Below are positions 18,230-25,014 of a stretch of 64,000 nt of DNA, in pieces. The translations under genes and the position numbers were made by a program. The notes beneath the pieces were generated by a model. The model did no database searches and was not told the origin of the DNA. It saw only the letters and a program-made list of their open reading frames with translations. The DNA is from Roseburia sp. AF12-17LB (GTDB lineage Bacteria > Bacillota > Clostridia > Lachnospirales > Lachnospiraceae), in contig NZ_QUHR01000003.1 of assembly GCF_003479605.1 (NCBI RefSeq), forward strand, positions 248,001-312,000, read 5' to 3'. Positions within the stretch are counted from its first letter, which is position 1; every line of letters begins with the position of its first letter.

Positions 18230-18501
18230 TTATCCCTGTAATACTGCAACTCCTTTAATGTCTCCTGCTTATTTCTACCAAGTCTGTCTACCTCAGTAAT
18301 AATTAACTCGTCACCCGCTCTTAATACATCCTCTTTCAATACCTGATATCTTGGACGATTAAAATTCTTTCCTGTCTGCTGGTCAGTAAATATCTTTTCC
18401 AGCCCCAGATTATTCTGCTCACAATAGGCTGTAATCACCTTAATGCCTCTGTCTAAATGCTGTTCTCTTGTACTTGTTCTGTGATAACCATATCTCTTCA
18501 T
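18214..18501 (-). pseudogene. Serine recombinase (resolvase) N-terminal fragment
   Basis: 95 codons. Resolvase N-terminus with the Ser nucleophile context YHRTSTREQHLDRG, then FTDQQTGKNFNRPRYQVL and ITEVDRLGRNKQE. A complete protein would be about 190-200 residues with a C-terminal HTH; here it stops 5 residues after a junction with topoisomerase sequence near 18225. A strong ribosome binding site (GAAGGAGC) precedes the ATG. DNA binding and inversion/resolution activity should be lost. Confidence 0.75.
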
Positions 18502-18585
18502 GATATTAGCTCCTTCCTCATGTTCCCTGTCCCACCAGTTCAGTTCTTCCTCATAAAAATCATCGAAAGCCGCCTTAAGTGCTTC

Positions 18586-18684
18586 CTACTGCCTTTTTGC
18601 CTTTATGACATCCCTCACTGCCTTTACGACAACTGCCCCTACTGCAATCGCAATCAATAACTTCTTTCCATTTTTTCTACTCAT
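18586..18684 (-). pseudogene. Small basic membrane-like peptide with premature TAG
   Basis: ATG at 18684 follows AAAGGAAC. It encodes 32 residues (MSRKNGKKLLIAIAVGAVVV core, one hydrophobic segment) before TAG at 18586-18588. The same frame then continues for 28 plausible codons (FDDFYEEELNWWDREHEEG) directly into the resolvase ATG. This looks like a nonsense mutation in a short element gene. Function unknown. Confidence 0.45.
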
Positions 18685-18700
18685 TTTTTGTTCCTTTCCA

Positions 18701-18723
18701 CTTTTGGTCATTTTGTCCAAAAG
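18701..18723. promoter_or_regulatory. Palindrome of the cttttgg/ccaaaag type, copy 1
   Basis: Arms cttttgg (18701-18707) and ccaaaag (18717-18723), just before the ribosome binding site of the small peptide gene. The motif resembles two palindromes at 22446-22500. Confidence 0.4.
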
Positions 18724-18730
18724 TCCATAA

Positions 18731-18776
18731 ATACAAAAAGGGCAGCTACAAACCTTTACGGTCTATAGCTGCCCTT
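18731..18776 (-). terminator. Strong terminator after ptuB
   Basis: Eleven-base perfect stem (aagggcagcta 18738-18748 / tagctgccctt 18766-18776) followed on the minus strand by TTTTTG, 12 bases beyond the ptuB stop. It marks the end of the Septu-like operon. Confidence 0.85.
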
Positions 18777-18788
18777 GCGCTGTACATT

Positions 18789-19691
18789 TTATTCCATATT
18801 AAAGCCATAAATTTCTATTAATAATTTACTCAATACATCTTTTGTCAATTTGGATAATGGTCTTTTTCCATAAAAAGACTCTTCCATATAATTTCCAAAT
18901 ACTATTCTATAAAGTTCTTCTTCAGACTCAAATAATCCATTATATGTATTAAATAAATCCGTCATATATTTTGGATTAAACATGATTGCTTTCTTAATAC
19001 ATTCCTGCACAATATCTGAATGTATTTGATATACTTCTCTCAATTTCAATTCTCTTACATTTGTCGCAAACTCCCTGCCACAATCTATTTCTATGCCTAT
19101 TTGCTGGTTATCAGATAAGAAATCCATTCCATCGATAAAAAAATCAAACGACAGTAAATCATCCGTATTAAACTTCATATTATGCGGTGAATATGATATT
19201 GATTTACTTGCCTTAGCATGATTACATGCATGACAAACAGGAACTAAATTATGAAAAGAAACTGCAAGTATAGGATATGTCTCTTTATCATAAAAATGAT
19301 CTAAATCACACATAGTTCTTTTATAGGTTGAATTAACAAAATTTCTATTGCAATATGGGCACACTGTAATTTGCAATTCTTCAACAAATTCTTGCCTTGG
19401 GAACCTTTGTTTATACAATGTCTCTATTATAAACTTCTTATATTTTTTAGGTATCTTTGTTCGTCTTGAATTATACACATTCGCAATTTCAACAATTTCA
19501 TCATAGTCTGCTTTGATAACATCCGGAAACGAATATTTCTTTCCTCTTACAGATATATTTTTAAGGCACCACTTATTAATTGCTCGAATATTTTTAAGAT
19601 ATTCTACTTTACTTCTTTGTCTTGGTTTCACATTAAGCAGTAAATGATATAACCTATTTACTGCTCCATTTTTAAAATATATTGGTATCAT
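18789..19691 (-). CDS. ptuB: PtuB-like HNH endonuclease (Septu-type defence)
   Basis: 300 residues. HNH core: CPYCNRN (about 111-117), CDLDHFYDKETYPILAVSF and HNLVPVCHACNHAKASK, giving the two zinc CxxC pairs and the catalytic His of DLDHF. The start overlaps the preceding reading frame by ATGA. HNH proteins following an SMC-like ATPase gene are the PtuB component of Septu systems, where the pair degrades nucleic acid after phage sensing. A terminator lies directly after it. Confidence 0.8.
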   Translation of the reverse strand: MIPIYFKNGAVNRLYHLLLNVKPRQRSKVEYLKNIRAINKWCLKNISVRGKKYSFPDVIKADYDEIVEIANVYNSRRTKIPKKYKKFIIETLYKQRFPRQEFVEELQITVCPYCNRNFVNSTYKRTMCDLDHFYDKETYPILAVSFHNLVPVCHACNHAKASKSISYSPHNMKFNTDDLLSFDFFIDGMDFLSDNQQIGIEIDCGREFATNVRELKLREVYQIHSDIVQECIKKAIMFNPKYMTDLFNTYNGLFESEEELYRIVFGNYMEESFYGKRPLSKLTKDVLSKLLIEIYGFNME

Positions 19692-19894
19692 ATATCTTCC
19701 TCATTTTGAAGTCGTTTAATTTTTTCTTCATATATTTTTATCTTCTTTTGCCGTAAGTCCAAGGAATTATATTTACACTTATATAACATCTCATATAACT
19801 TATCCTTTATAATTTTCTCTCCAATCAAAGCAATTTGCTGTTCTAATGAACGTATTTCCTCTTCTGTCAAAGAGGGATAAATTACTTCCTCCAT
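19688..19894 (-). CDS. Distal C-terminal part of PtuA in the -1 frame
   Basis: 68 codons counted from an internal ATG, but the frame is open back to about 19990 (GKKGQIGEFAREKIQAIID before the ATG). That sequence is what normally follows the FxxxF segment at the end of AAA/HNH-associated ATPases, where IGEFAKKKI-like text is common. The ATPase frame ends LFNDAFF-stop exactly at a run of seven T (19978-19984); one extra T, or a -1 slip, joins the frames. Its stop overlaps the ptuB start by four bases, as expected for the true ptuA terminus. I read it as part of PtuA, not a separate gene. Confidence 0.6.
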   Translation of the reverse strand: MEEVIYPSLTEEEIRSLEQQIALIGEKIIKDKLYEMLYKCKYNSLDLRQKKIKIYEEKIKRLQNEEDI

Positions 19895-19974
19895 GTTTCT
19901 CGTATCAGGCTTAATTTTATCAATAATGGCTTGTATTTTTTCCCTTGCGAATTCTCCAATCTGTCCCTTTTTAC

Positions 19975-21687
19975 CTAAAAAAATGCATCATTAAAAAGTT
20001 TATATATATTAGCTCCAAATGTTTCTTCGTGATTATCTTCATTATCAATATGACACTTATCCTTTTCTCTCTTCAAAAATATAACATTACTTCGAGGCAT
20101 ATCTGACAAAACAATTGGACTATGTGTTGTAAAAATTATTTGCACCTTCTTATCTGAGTATTCTGCCTTTATTTCCTCAATTAGATAATTTAATAATTTT
20201 TGCTGCCACAGCGGATGACAATATAGATCTATTTCATCTATAAGCAATAGTACATTTTCACGCAAACTTTCCACAACATCATTACTTATGTAATTAAAGT
20301 ATGGAACCATGTGTATCCAAGAAAAAAAATTCAACAACGCCCTCTCTCCTGATGCAAGCCGCAACCCACCTATGTCAATATACTTAAGTACATATGAATA
20401 TTTCCTCTCATATACAGATTTCTTTATCAATTCAAGGAATTGATTATACGCTTCACTTCCATGCTCAACCTCCTTATATGATACATATGCCAAATCCGAT
20501 AACGGAAGCGAACAATGATACATTCTACAATTTGCTATCACTCTTTCATATTCTTGAATTTCTTGTAAATTCTCCTGAAAAATACCAGCATATCTATCAT
20601 TTTGCCTTAATAGCTCATTTATTGCATTTGTTATATACTTTACAAGTTCTTCTTTGTTGTTAATTGATTGCTCGCCATCACATTCTGTTATTCTGCGATA
20701 TACTAACAATTCATATAGCAGATTAATATAAATAACAACAAATATATCTGTTTTCATCAGCTCAAAATCAAACCCTGCTAATCTTTTATTAACCATTTCA
20801 TTAAAATATTTTATAAGTGGTAGATCATTTCTTTTTTCCTCTGTAAAACCTTTATACCTGTCTTCTAATAATTTTATAACCGTCTGAAATTTAATTTCCA
20901 ATGTTCCAACAATATTTTTCGCAAACATACTTTCGATATTGTTTTCATTAACATACTGAAGATACAACATATCCAAGATTTGCTGAAACTCATTTGCTTT
21001 TTTCACATAGCATACAATATCCTGTATTTCATAATATCCGCCTACGCAAAAGGTCTCTTTTCTACATTTCTTCTTGTAAAAAATACTTTTTAACGTTTTC
21101 AAAGAATTAACATTAAGCGAAATTTTACTAATACTTTCGTGTGTAGAAACCCCATCTTCCAACGAATACATACTATTTGAAATACATATCTTGCTTATAT
21201 TTTCGAATGCCTTATTATCTCTAATAATTTCTGCTAACTCTGGAGAACCTTGCTGTAAACAAACTTCTTTTACTTCTGTTTCATTTACAAAATTATCTAA
21301 GTTATGATAGCATACCAATTCTGCATCCTCTCTATATATAGCAAGTTTCTTATCTTTCTCATATTTCTCCATGAAATAATTATCATAAACGGAATCATGT
21401 TCTTTATCCTTTACACTCCCATAATAGTCCGACAGCATATTTAATAATGTAGTTTTTCCTGCGCCATTTTCTCCAACTATAGCCGTAATATTTGTAACAC
21501 ATTTTTGTCTATCAAAAAAATCTGTTGGTAACAAATTCTTACATACATTCTGCTTTAATACATATTTTCCATCAATATATTCTACATAAAAATTATAATT
21601 TGCAGAAAAATTAAACCCCGTCTTCTCAATAAATTTTGAAGATGCTTGATTTATATAAAAGAATACTAATTCCAAACTATTCAACAC
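19975..21687 (-). CDS. ptuA: PtuA-like AAA ATPase (Septu-type defence), frameshifted near its end
   Basis: 570 residues as read, about 670 if the downstream frame is joined. Walker A is GENGAGKT, preceded by VTNITAIV. The C-terminal half has the signature LRLASGERALLNFFSWIH, Walker B VLLLIDEIDLYCHPLWQQ and switch TTHSPIVLSDMP followed by ETFGANIYKLF. This is the AAA_21/OLD-like ATPase architecture found with HNH partners in Septu and some retron systems. A GTG start follows GAAAG. The premature stop lies inside a T7 tract. The downstream HNH gene supports the Septu assignment; no reverse transcriptase is present, so this is not a retron. Confidence 0.75.
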   Translation of the reverse strand: MLNSLELVFFYINQASSKFIEKTGFNFSANYNFYVEYIDGKYVLKQNVCKNLLPTDFFDRQKCVTNITAIVGENGAGKTTLLNMLSDYYGSVKDKEHDSVYDNYFMEKYEKDKKLAIYREDAELVCYHNLDNFVNETEVKEVCLQQGSPELAEIIRDNKAFENISKICISNSMYSLEDGVSTHESISKISLNVNSLKTLKSIFYKKKCRKETFCVGGYYEIQDIVCYVKKANEFQQILDMLYLQYVNENNIESMFAKNIVGTLEIKFQTVIKLLEDRYKGFTEEKRNDLPLIKYFNEMVNKRLAGFDFELMKTDIFVVIYINLLYELLVYRRITECDGEQSINNKEELVKYITNAINELLRQNDRYAGIFQENLQEIQEYERVIANCRMYHCSLPLSDLAYVSYKEVEHGSEAYNQFLELIKKSVYERKYSYVLKYIDIGGLRLASGERALLNFFSWIHMVPYFNYISNDVVESLRENVLLLIDEIDLYCHPLWQQKLLNYLIEEIKAEYSDKKVQIIFTTHSPIVLSDMPRSNVIFLKREKDKCHIDNEDNHEETFGANIYKLFNDAFF

Positions 21688-21736
21688 CTTTCTATAATCT
21701 TTAATTTTCTAATTAGCTTTCATTTGTCAGTTTATG

Positions 21737-22177
21737 CTATATCAAGAGAACTGTACAAAGCTCCGCATACATCTTTCCGTCATCAAATTTAACGTCATCC
21801 AGTAACAATGCCTGAAATAACACTTCTCTGACATTCTCTAATTTTACCATAGAAAGCTCTACTTCTGAAAGACCATTTAATTCTATATTTTCAAAGGCTA
21901 CCGCTTTTCTTGCCAACAGACAGTGTGTATATAAAGCCATGATATACTTATCTGACAGCACAAACGCATAGGTGTCTTTCCCTTTATAATTGTATCGGCA
22001 TTTCTTTAGCTCTTCTTCAGATATTGTAAAATAACACCTTACCGTCTCCAGATACACTTTTCCAGCAAAATCAAGTTTGTATTTCTTTGCCAATCGCTTA
22101 ATCGTTGCAAAAATATCATTTCTCTCATAAGCAAGTCTGGTTCTCTTGAAAACTACCTTTTTCCATTTTATATCCAT
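21737..22177 (-). CDS. Hypothetical protein upstream of ptuA
   Basis: 146 residues, no family recognised and no membrane segment. The middle (YAFVLSDKYIMALYTHCLLA) and end (VREVLFQALLLDDVKFDDG) look like a compact alpha/beta protein. It ends 49 bases before ptuA on the same strand and could be the first gene of the Septu transcript or cargo of the decayed conjugative element. The ribosome binding site is weak. Confidence 0.5.
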   Translation of the reverse strand: MDIKWKKVVFKRTRLAYERNDIFATIKRLAKKYKLDFAGKVYLETVRCYFTISEEELKKCRYNYKGKDTYAFVLSDKYIMALYTHCLLARKAVAFENIELNGLSEVELSMVKLENVREVLFQALLLDDVKFDDGKMYAELCTVLLI

Positions 22178-22228
22178 ATAAACATTGTTACCAATGGTTT
22201 TTCCGGCAAATGATTTATATTCCCCAAT

Positions 22229-22384
22229 TCATAACAAGTAGGAAAGCACCTGCACCAACTTCTCCTGTGAAGAAATTTCATTGTAACTGTAATCTCCAAA
22301 ATTTAACTGTTCAAACTGTAATGGTGTGCTTCCCTTTTTTATTTCACGTTCCATTACTCTATTCACATCTCTCATTGACTCCAT
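22229..22384 (-). CDS. 51-residue hypothetical protein of the decayed element
   Basis: ATG at 22384 follows an AGAAGGAGC ribosome binding site at good spacing. This supports the short frame (MESMRDVNRVMEREIKKG, then LQFEQLNFGDYSYN) rather than the longer frame opening at 22513, whose first 43 codons run through a terminator and palindromes. Charged, soluble; function unknown. Confidence 0.5.
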   Translation of the reverse strand: MESMRDVNRVMEREIKKGSTPLQFEQLNFGDYSYNEISSQEKLVQVLSYLL

Positions 22385-22410
22385 TTCTTTTTGCTCCTTC
22401 TTTTCTGACA

Positions 22411-22437
22411 ATAAAAGAGCAGTCATGCCCTGACTGC
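22411..22437 (-). terminator. Hairpin terminator between element genes
   Basis: Seven-base stem (gcagtca 22419-22425 / tgactgc 22431-22437) followed on the minus strand by TCTTTTAT. It separates the membrane-protein gene from the 51-residue gene. Confidence 0.5.
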
Positions 22438-22445
22438 CCCATCTT

Positions 22446-22500
22446 TGGACAAAATGTCCAGAAGTTCTATATTTCTTCTTTTGGACTTTTTGTCCAAAAG
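22446..22500. promoter_or_regulatory. Two palindromes related to the one at 18701
   Basis: tggacaaaatgtcca (22446-22460) is a perfect palindrome around AAA. The second has nine-base arms cttttggac (22478-22486) and gtccaaaag (22492-22500). Both contain the TTGGAC/GTCCAA core of the copy at 18701-18723. They overlap the last codons and 3' side of the membrane-protein gene. Shared operators of an element-encoded repressor are possible; no repressor is visible nearby. Confidence 0.4.
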
Positions 22501-22802
22501 TTTCCTGATACAATACGGATAACCTCTACTACGATACTGATTATTTTGAAAATCAACACAATACCGCCAATCAAACCACCTGCAATACAGTTCAAAGCCA
22601 AAACACCAATGCTTCCACTGATACCGAAATTCTTTGGTATGAGCCTAAGACACATTCTGCGGATGCCAAACGGACATCCTGCCAAAATCCAATATAAAAA
22701 CCAGTCAAAACCTTCTGTTTTATTGCATATCAGATAACAAGTCCACATCCATACTGCAATAAACATCGTTGTAACAATTACTTTAAACAATACCCTTTTC
22801 AT
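22467..22802 (-). CDS. Small membrane protein, DUF6050-like
   Basis: 111 residues from the ATG at 22802, which follows GGGGGAGG at five bases; the longer frame from 22871 lacks such a site. Three hydrophobic segments are visible: residues 5-25, about 35-48 and about 65-95 (GVLALNCIAGGLIGG). The WILAGCPFGIRRM segment resembles short membrane proteins often carried by Firmicute conjugative elements (DUF6050, from memory). Function unknown. Confidence 0.6.
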   Translation of the reverse strand: MKRVLFKVIVTTMFIAVWMWTCYLICNKTEGFDWFLYWILAGCPFGIRRMCLRLIPKNFGISGSIGVLALNCIAGGLIGGIVLIFKIISIVVEVIRIVSGNFWTKSPKEEI

Positions 22803-22971
22803 GCCATCCTCCCCCGTACATATCGTGCTGTACCTCCTGTTGATAGTAATGATTGATTGTGTTTGGTGCATTGTAAAGCGTTGTTACCATATACGCCTTA
22901 ATATTTGCAATCTTGGTTGTGGTGTTCTTCATGCAGTCAATAACATAATTCAAGTCTCTACTTTTTGGCAC
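22783..22971 (-). pseudogene. C-terminal remnant of an element replication initiator (RepA_N/DUF6017-like)
   Basis: About 65 codons with no start of their own (a TAG precedes LNNKGIESV). The sequence IANIKAYMVTTLYNAPNTI followed by NHYYQQEVQHDMYGG is the typical C-terminal end of DUF6017-type replication initiators of Tn1549-like elements. The N-terminal DNA-binding part is missing. It marks the right end of the recognisable conjugative remnant. Confidence 0.65.
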
Positions 22972-23123
22972 TGATTCTATGCCCTTATTATTCAGTTCCT
23001 AAATGTACACTTTTCGGCACCCCCTCCTTAAAAAATGAATACAAAAAAGAATGCATATTTCAGCCTTTGATTTATCGTCATAAGCGAAACAGTGTAAATA
23101 CTTAAAAGTTTTGGTTATACCTT

Positions 23124-23720
23124 TTACTTTATTTCAGTTTTTCCCCAAGGAACATTGTATTCTGATATTTCTACCTTTTTCCAGTATTCTTGTGGTATAT
23201 GTAATCTTGATAAAATATCTACATTCGCAATTAATGCCATGCTAAACAAATTCTGATTATTAATACCATGTTTTATCAAATGTTGTGTCAATTTTTCTAT
23301 CGTCTCTCCTGAATTAGTTAAATCATCAATAATTAAAATCTTTTTATCTTTAAAATTTAATACTTCGTCAGGCACAAAAATTGTCCATTTTGATGTATCA
23401 AAACTCGTCCAATTTTGCGGATTAAGAAAATTCTTATTATATCTTCTTTTTAATAGGCACATATATACAGGATATTTATTATCCAACTCTGTAACTACTA
23501 AGCTACATACTATTGAGCCTCTACCAGAGAAAGTAATAATATAGTCAGGGTTTATTTTTTCTACTTTTTGAGCTAAATCCTCTATCCCTTCCTTCATAAT
23601 TTTCTTCCAAGAAATATTCTTTCTATATTTTATCTTAGTATATATAAAATATACTGCACTTGGTCCCCCTAAAACAGTAACTATCCATCCTATCGCATTC
23701 ATAATTACACTTACATTCAT
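23124..23720 (-). CDS. Membrane-anchored phosphoribosyltransferase-like protein
   Basis: 198 residues. Residues 5-27 form one hydrophobic segment (VIMNAIGWIVTVLGG) followed by basic residues, predicting an N-terminal anchor with the enzyme in the cytoplasm. The type I PRTase PRPP loop is clear: KILIIDDLTNSGETIEKL (about 125-142); an upstream FSGRGSIVCSLV may be the pyrophosphate loop. Substrate unknown; the usual hypoxanthine or orotate hood residues are not obvious to me. It starts six bases after the SHMT-like gene, so the two form one unit. Confidence 0.7.
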   Translation of the reverse strand: MNVSVIMNAIGWIVTVLGGPSAVYFIYTKIKYRKNISWKKIMKEGIEDLAQKVEKINPDYIITFSGRGSIVCSLVVTELDNKYPVYMCLLKRRYNKNFLNPQNWTSFDTSKWTIFVPDEVLNFKDKKILIIDDLTNSGETIEKLTQHLIKHGINNQNLFSMALIANVDILSRLHIPQEYWKKVEISEYNVPWGKTEIK

Positions 23721-23726
23721 TAGTCT

Positions 23727-24980
23727 CTAAATCTCCTTAAAAGTATATTGAATTTCTCTGTTTATATTCAATTTTTCTAACAAAGTCGTTACGTCTTTCA
23801 TTTGGTTTTTGTATAACAGAAATAGTATTTCTGCAATAATATCCATTTCTTCAACTCCCCAACCATATCTTGTTACTTCTTGTAGTCCAAGCCTAATTCC
23901 ACTTCCTTTAAACAATCTTTTATCTTTTTTATTCAATGAAACCCCTAACTGGTTTGCTCTACAAAAAAATGAATCTCTTTCTGACCTTGACATATGAAGA
24001 AATAATTGATGTGTTTGTGAATATATTCCTTGTCGATTGATAACTTGCAATCCCAATTCATCTAATTTTTTTCCAAGGTAATTACTATTTTTTGTCATGT
24101 TAGTGCAATATTTTTCCGAAAAATACTCCATCTCAATCAATGTCAAAATAAGACTGGCAACATTTTGCATATGAGTATTTCTCAAATATAATGGATTAAT
24201 TGTCTCATCAATTTTATATGCTAATTCTTCATCATTTGTCATTATGAGTGCTTTCGCCACACCTGGTATAGTTTTATGAGTTCCACCCATTAATATAACT
24301 TTATTATTCATATACAAAGGGTTTTCTCTTATATTATTAATATAATATGCCAATACCTGTGATGCATCGAATATTAAAACAGTGTTTGATGGCAAGTGTA
24401 ATTTATTAAAAATTGGAAGAAATATTATATCTGTAGGAGCAAATAGTACAAAATTAATATCGTGTTCTTCTAAAATGCTATTAACACCATCATAATCATA
24501 ATCACTGATATCGTAGTCAAATGGTGCCTCAATATAATTTATATTTAACCTGTCTAATATATTAGGCAATGCTGCATGACCTCCACTTTCTGGTGACAAA
24601 ATCAGGATATTATCATTCTGCTTTACCAATGATAATAAAATGTTCTGTAATGCATTCATGCCTGATAATGAACGGCAATCTGTATAATATGCACCAAATA
24701 ATTTGCTACATTGTTCACTTACTATTTCGTAAAATGGCAATAATTTCTTACTGCCAACCATGTTATTATCTTCATCGTAATCCAAAAAACCACCTAATAT
24801 ATATCTTTCCTGCAAGCCATATGACAATGGCATTTTAGAAAATTCTGAAATAACATTCTCAGCTGCACATAATGGCAATACTGTTTTTCTATATTTTTCA
24901 AAATCTTCAATAGTTTTTTGGTACTTGGTATAAAATTCATTTTTTAGCAAAATAGATTTTCCATAATTTATATTATTCAT
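23727..24980 (-). CDS. SHMT-like PLP-dependent enzyme
   Basis: 417 residues, the length of serine hydroxymethyltransferase. Equivalent motifs are recognisable but divergent: CAAENVIS (SHMT ASENF), RSLSGMNALQN (HSGSQAN), SGGHAALPN (GGHLTHG), FDASQVLAYY (DMAHVAGL), GGTHKTIPG with PLP Lys at 236, and SGIRLGLQEVTRYGW. It is therefore a paralogue with probable PLP chemistry but uncertain folate use and substrate. DNA is clearly more AT-rich than neighbouring rlmD, suggesting acquisition. It lies only 34 bases downstream of rlmD and could be read from that operon. The PRTase partner suggests a nucleotide- or base-modifying pathway (inference). Confidence 0.75.
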   Translation of the reverse strand: MNNINYGKSILLKNEFYTKYQKTIEDFEKYRKTVLPLCAAENVISEFSKMPLSYGLQERYILGGFLDYDEDNNMVGSKKLLPFYEIVSEQCSKLFGAYYTDCRSLSGMNALQNILLSLVKQNDNILILSPESGGHAALPNILDRLNINYIEAPFDYDISDYDYDGVNSILEEHDINFVLFAPTDIIFLPIFNKLHLPSNTVLIFDASQVLAYYINNIRENPLYMNNKVILMGGTHKTIPGVAKALIMTNDEELAYKIDETINPLYLRNTHMQNVASLILTLIEMEYFSEKYCTNMTKNSNYLGKKLDELGLQVINRQGIYSQTHQLFLHMSRSERDSFFCRANQLGVSLNKKDKRLFKGSGIRLGLQEVTRYGWGVEEMDIIAEILFLLYKNQMKDVTTLLEKLNINREIQYTFKEI

Positions 24981-25014
24981 TGTTTTTCCTTTACATAAAC
25001 ATTGTTTACTAAGT

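Larger units (their letters stand above)
15600..22980. mobile_element. Decayed conjugative/mobilisable element with Septu cargo
   Basis: The relics run in the usual order of Tn1549-like elements (replication initiator tail, resolvase, TopB/DUF4316, MobC, relaxase), all on the minus strand and all broken by deletion, nonsense or frameshift. The ptuAB genes lie within it and are mostly intact, consistent with selection for the cargo while transfer functions decayed. I find no integrase or paired attachment sites, so element ends are approximate. Confidence 0.6.

Noticed and set aside
19688-21687. ATPase plus HNH considered as a retron (Ec78-like)
   Set aside because: No reverse transcriptase frame or msr/msd-like region is present nearby; a Septu pair explains it.
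22210-22737. Plus-strand 175-codon open frame
   Set aside because: It lies opposite two minus-strand genes with good ribosome binding sites, its sequence is low-complexity Pro/Thr/Ile and it has no ribosome binding site.
24981-25014. tRNA gene or att duplication at the island edge
   Set aside because: No cloverleaf or repeated segment is visible in this short gap.
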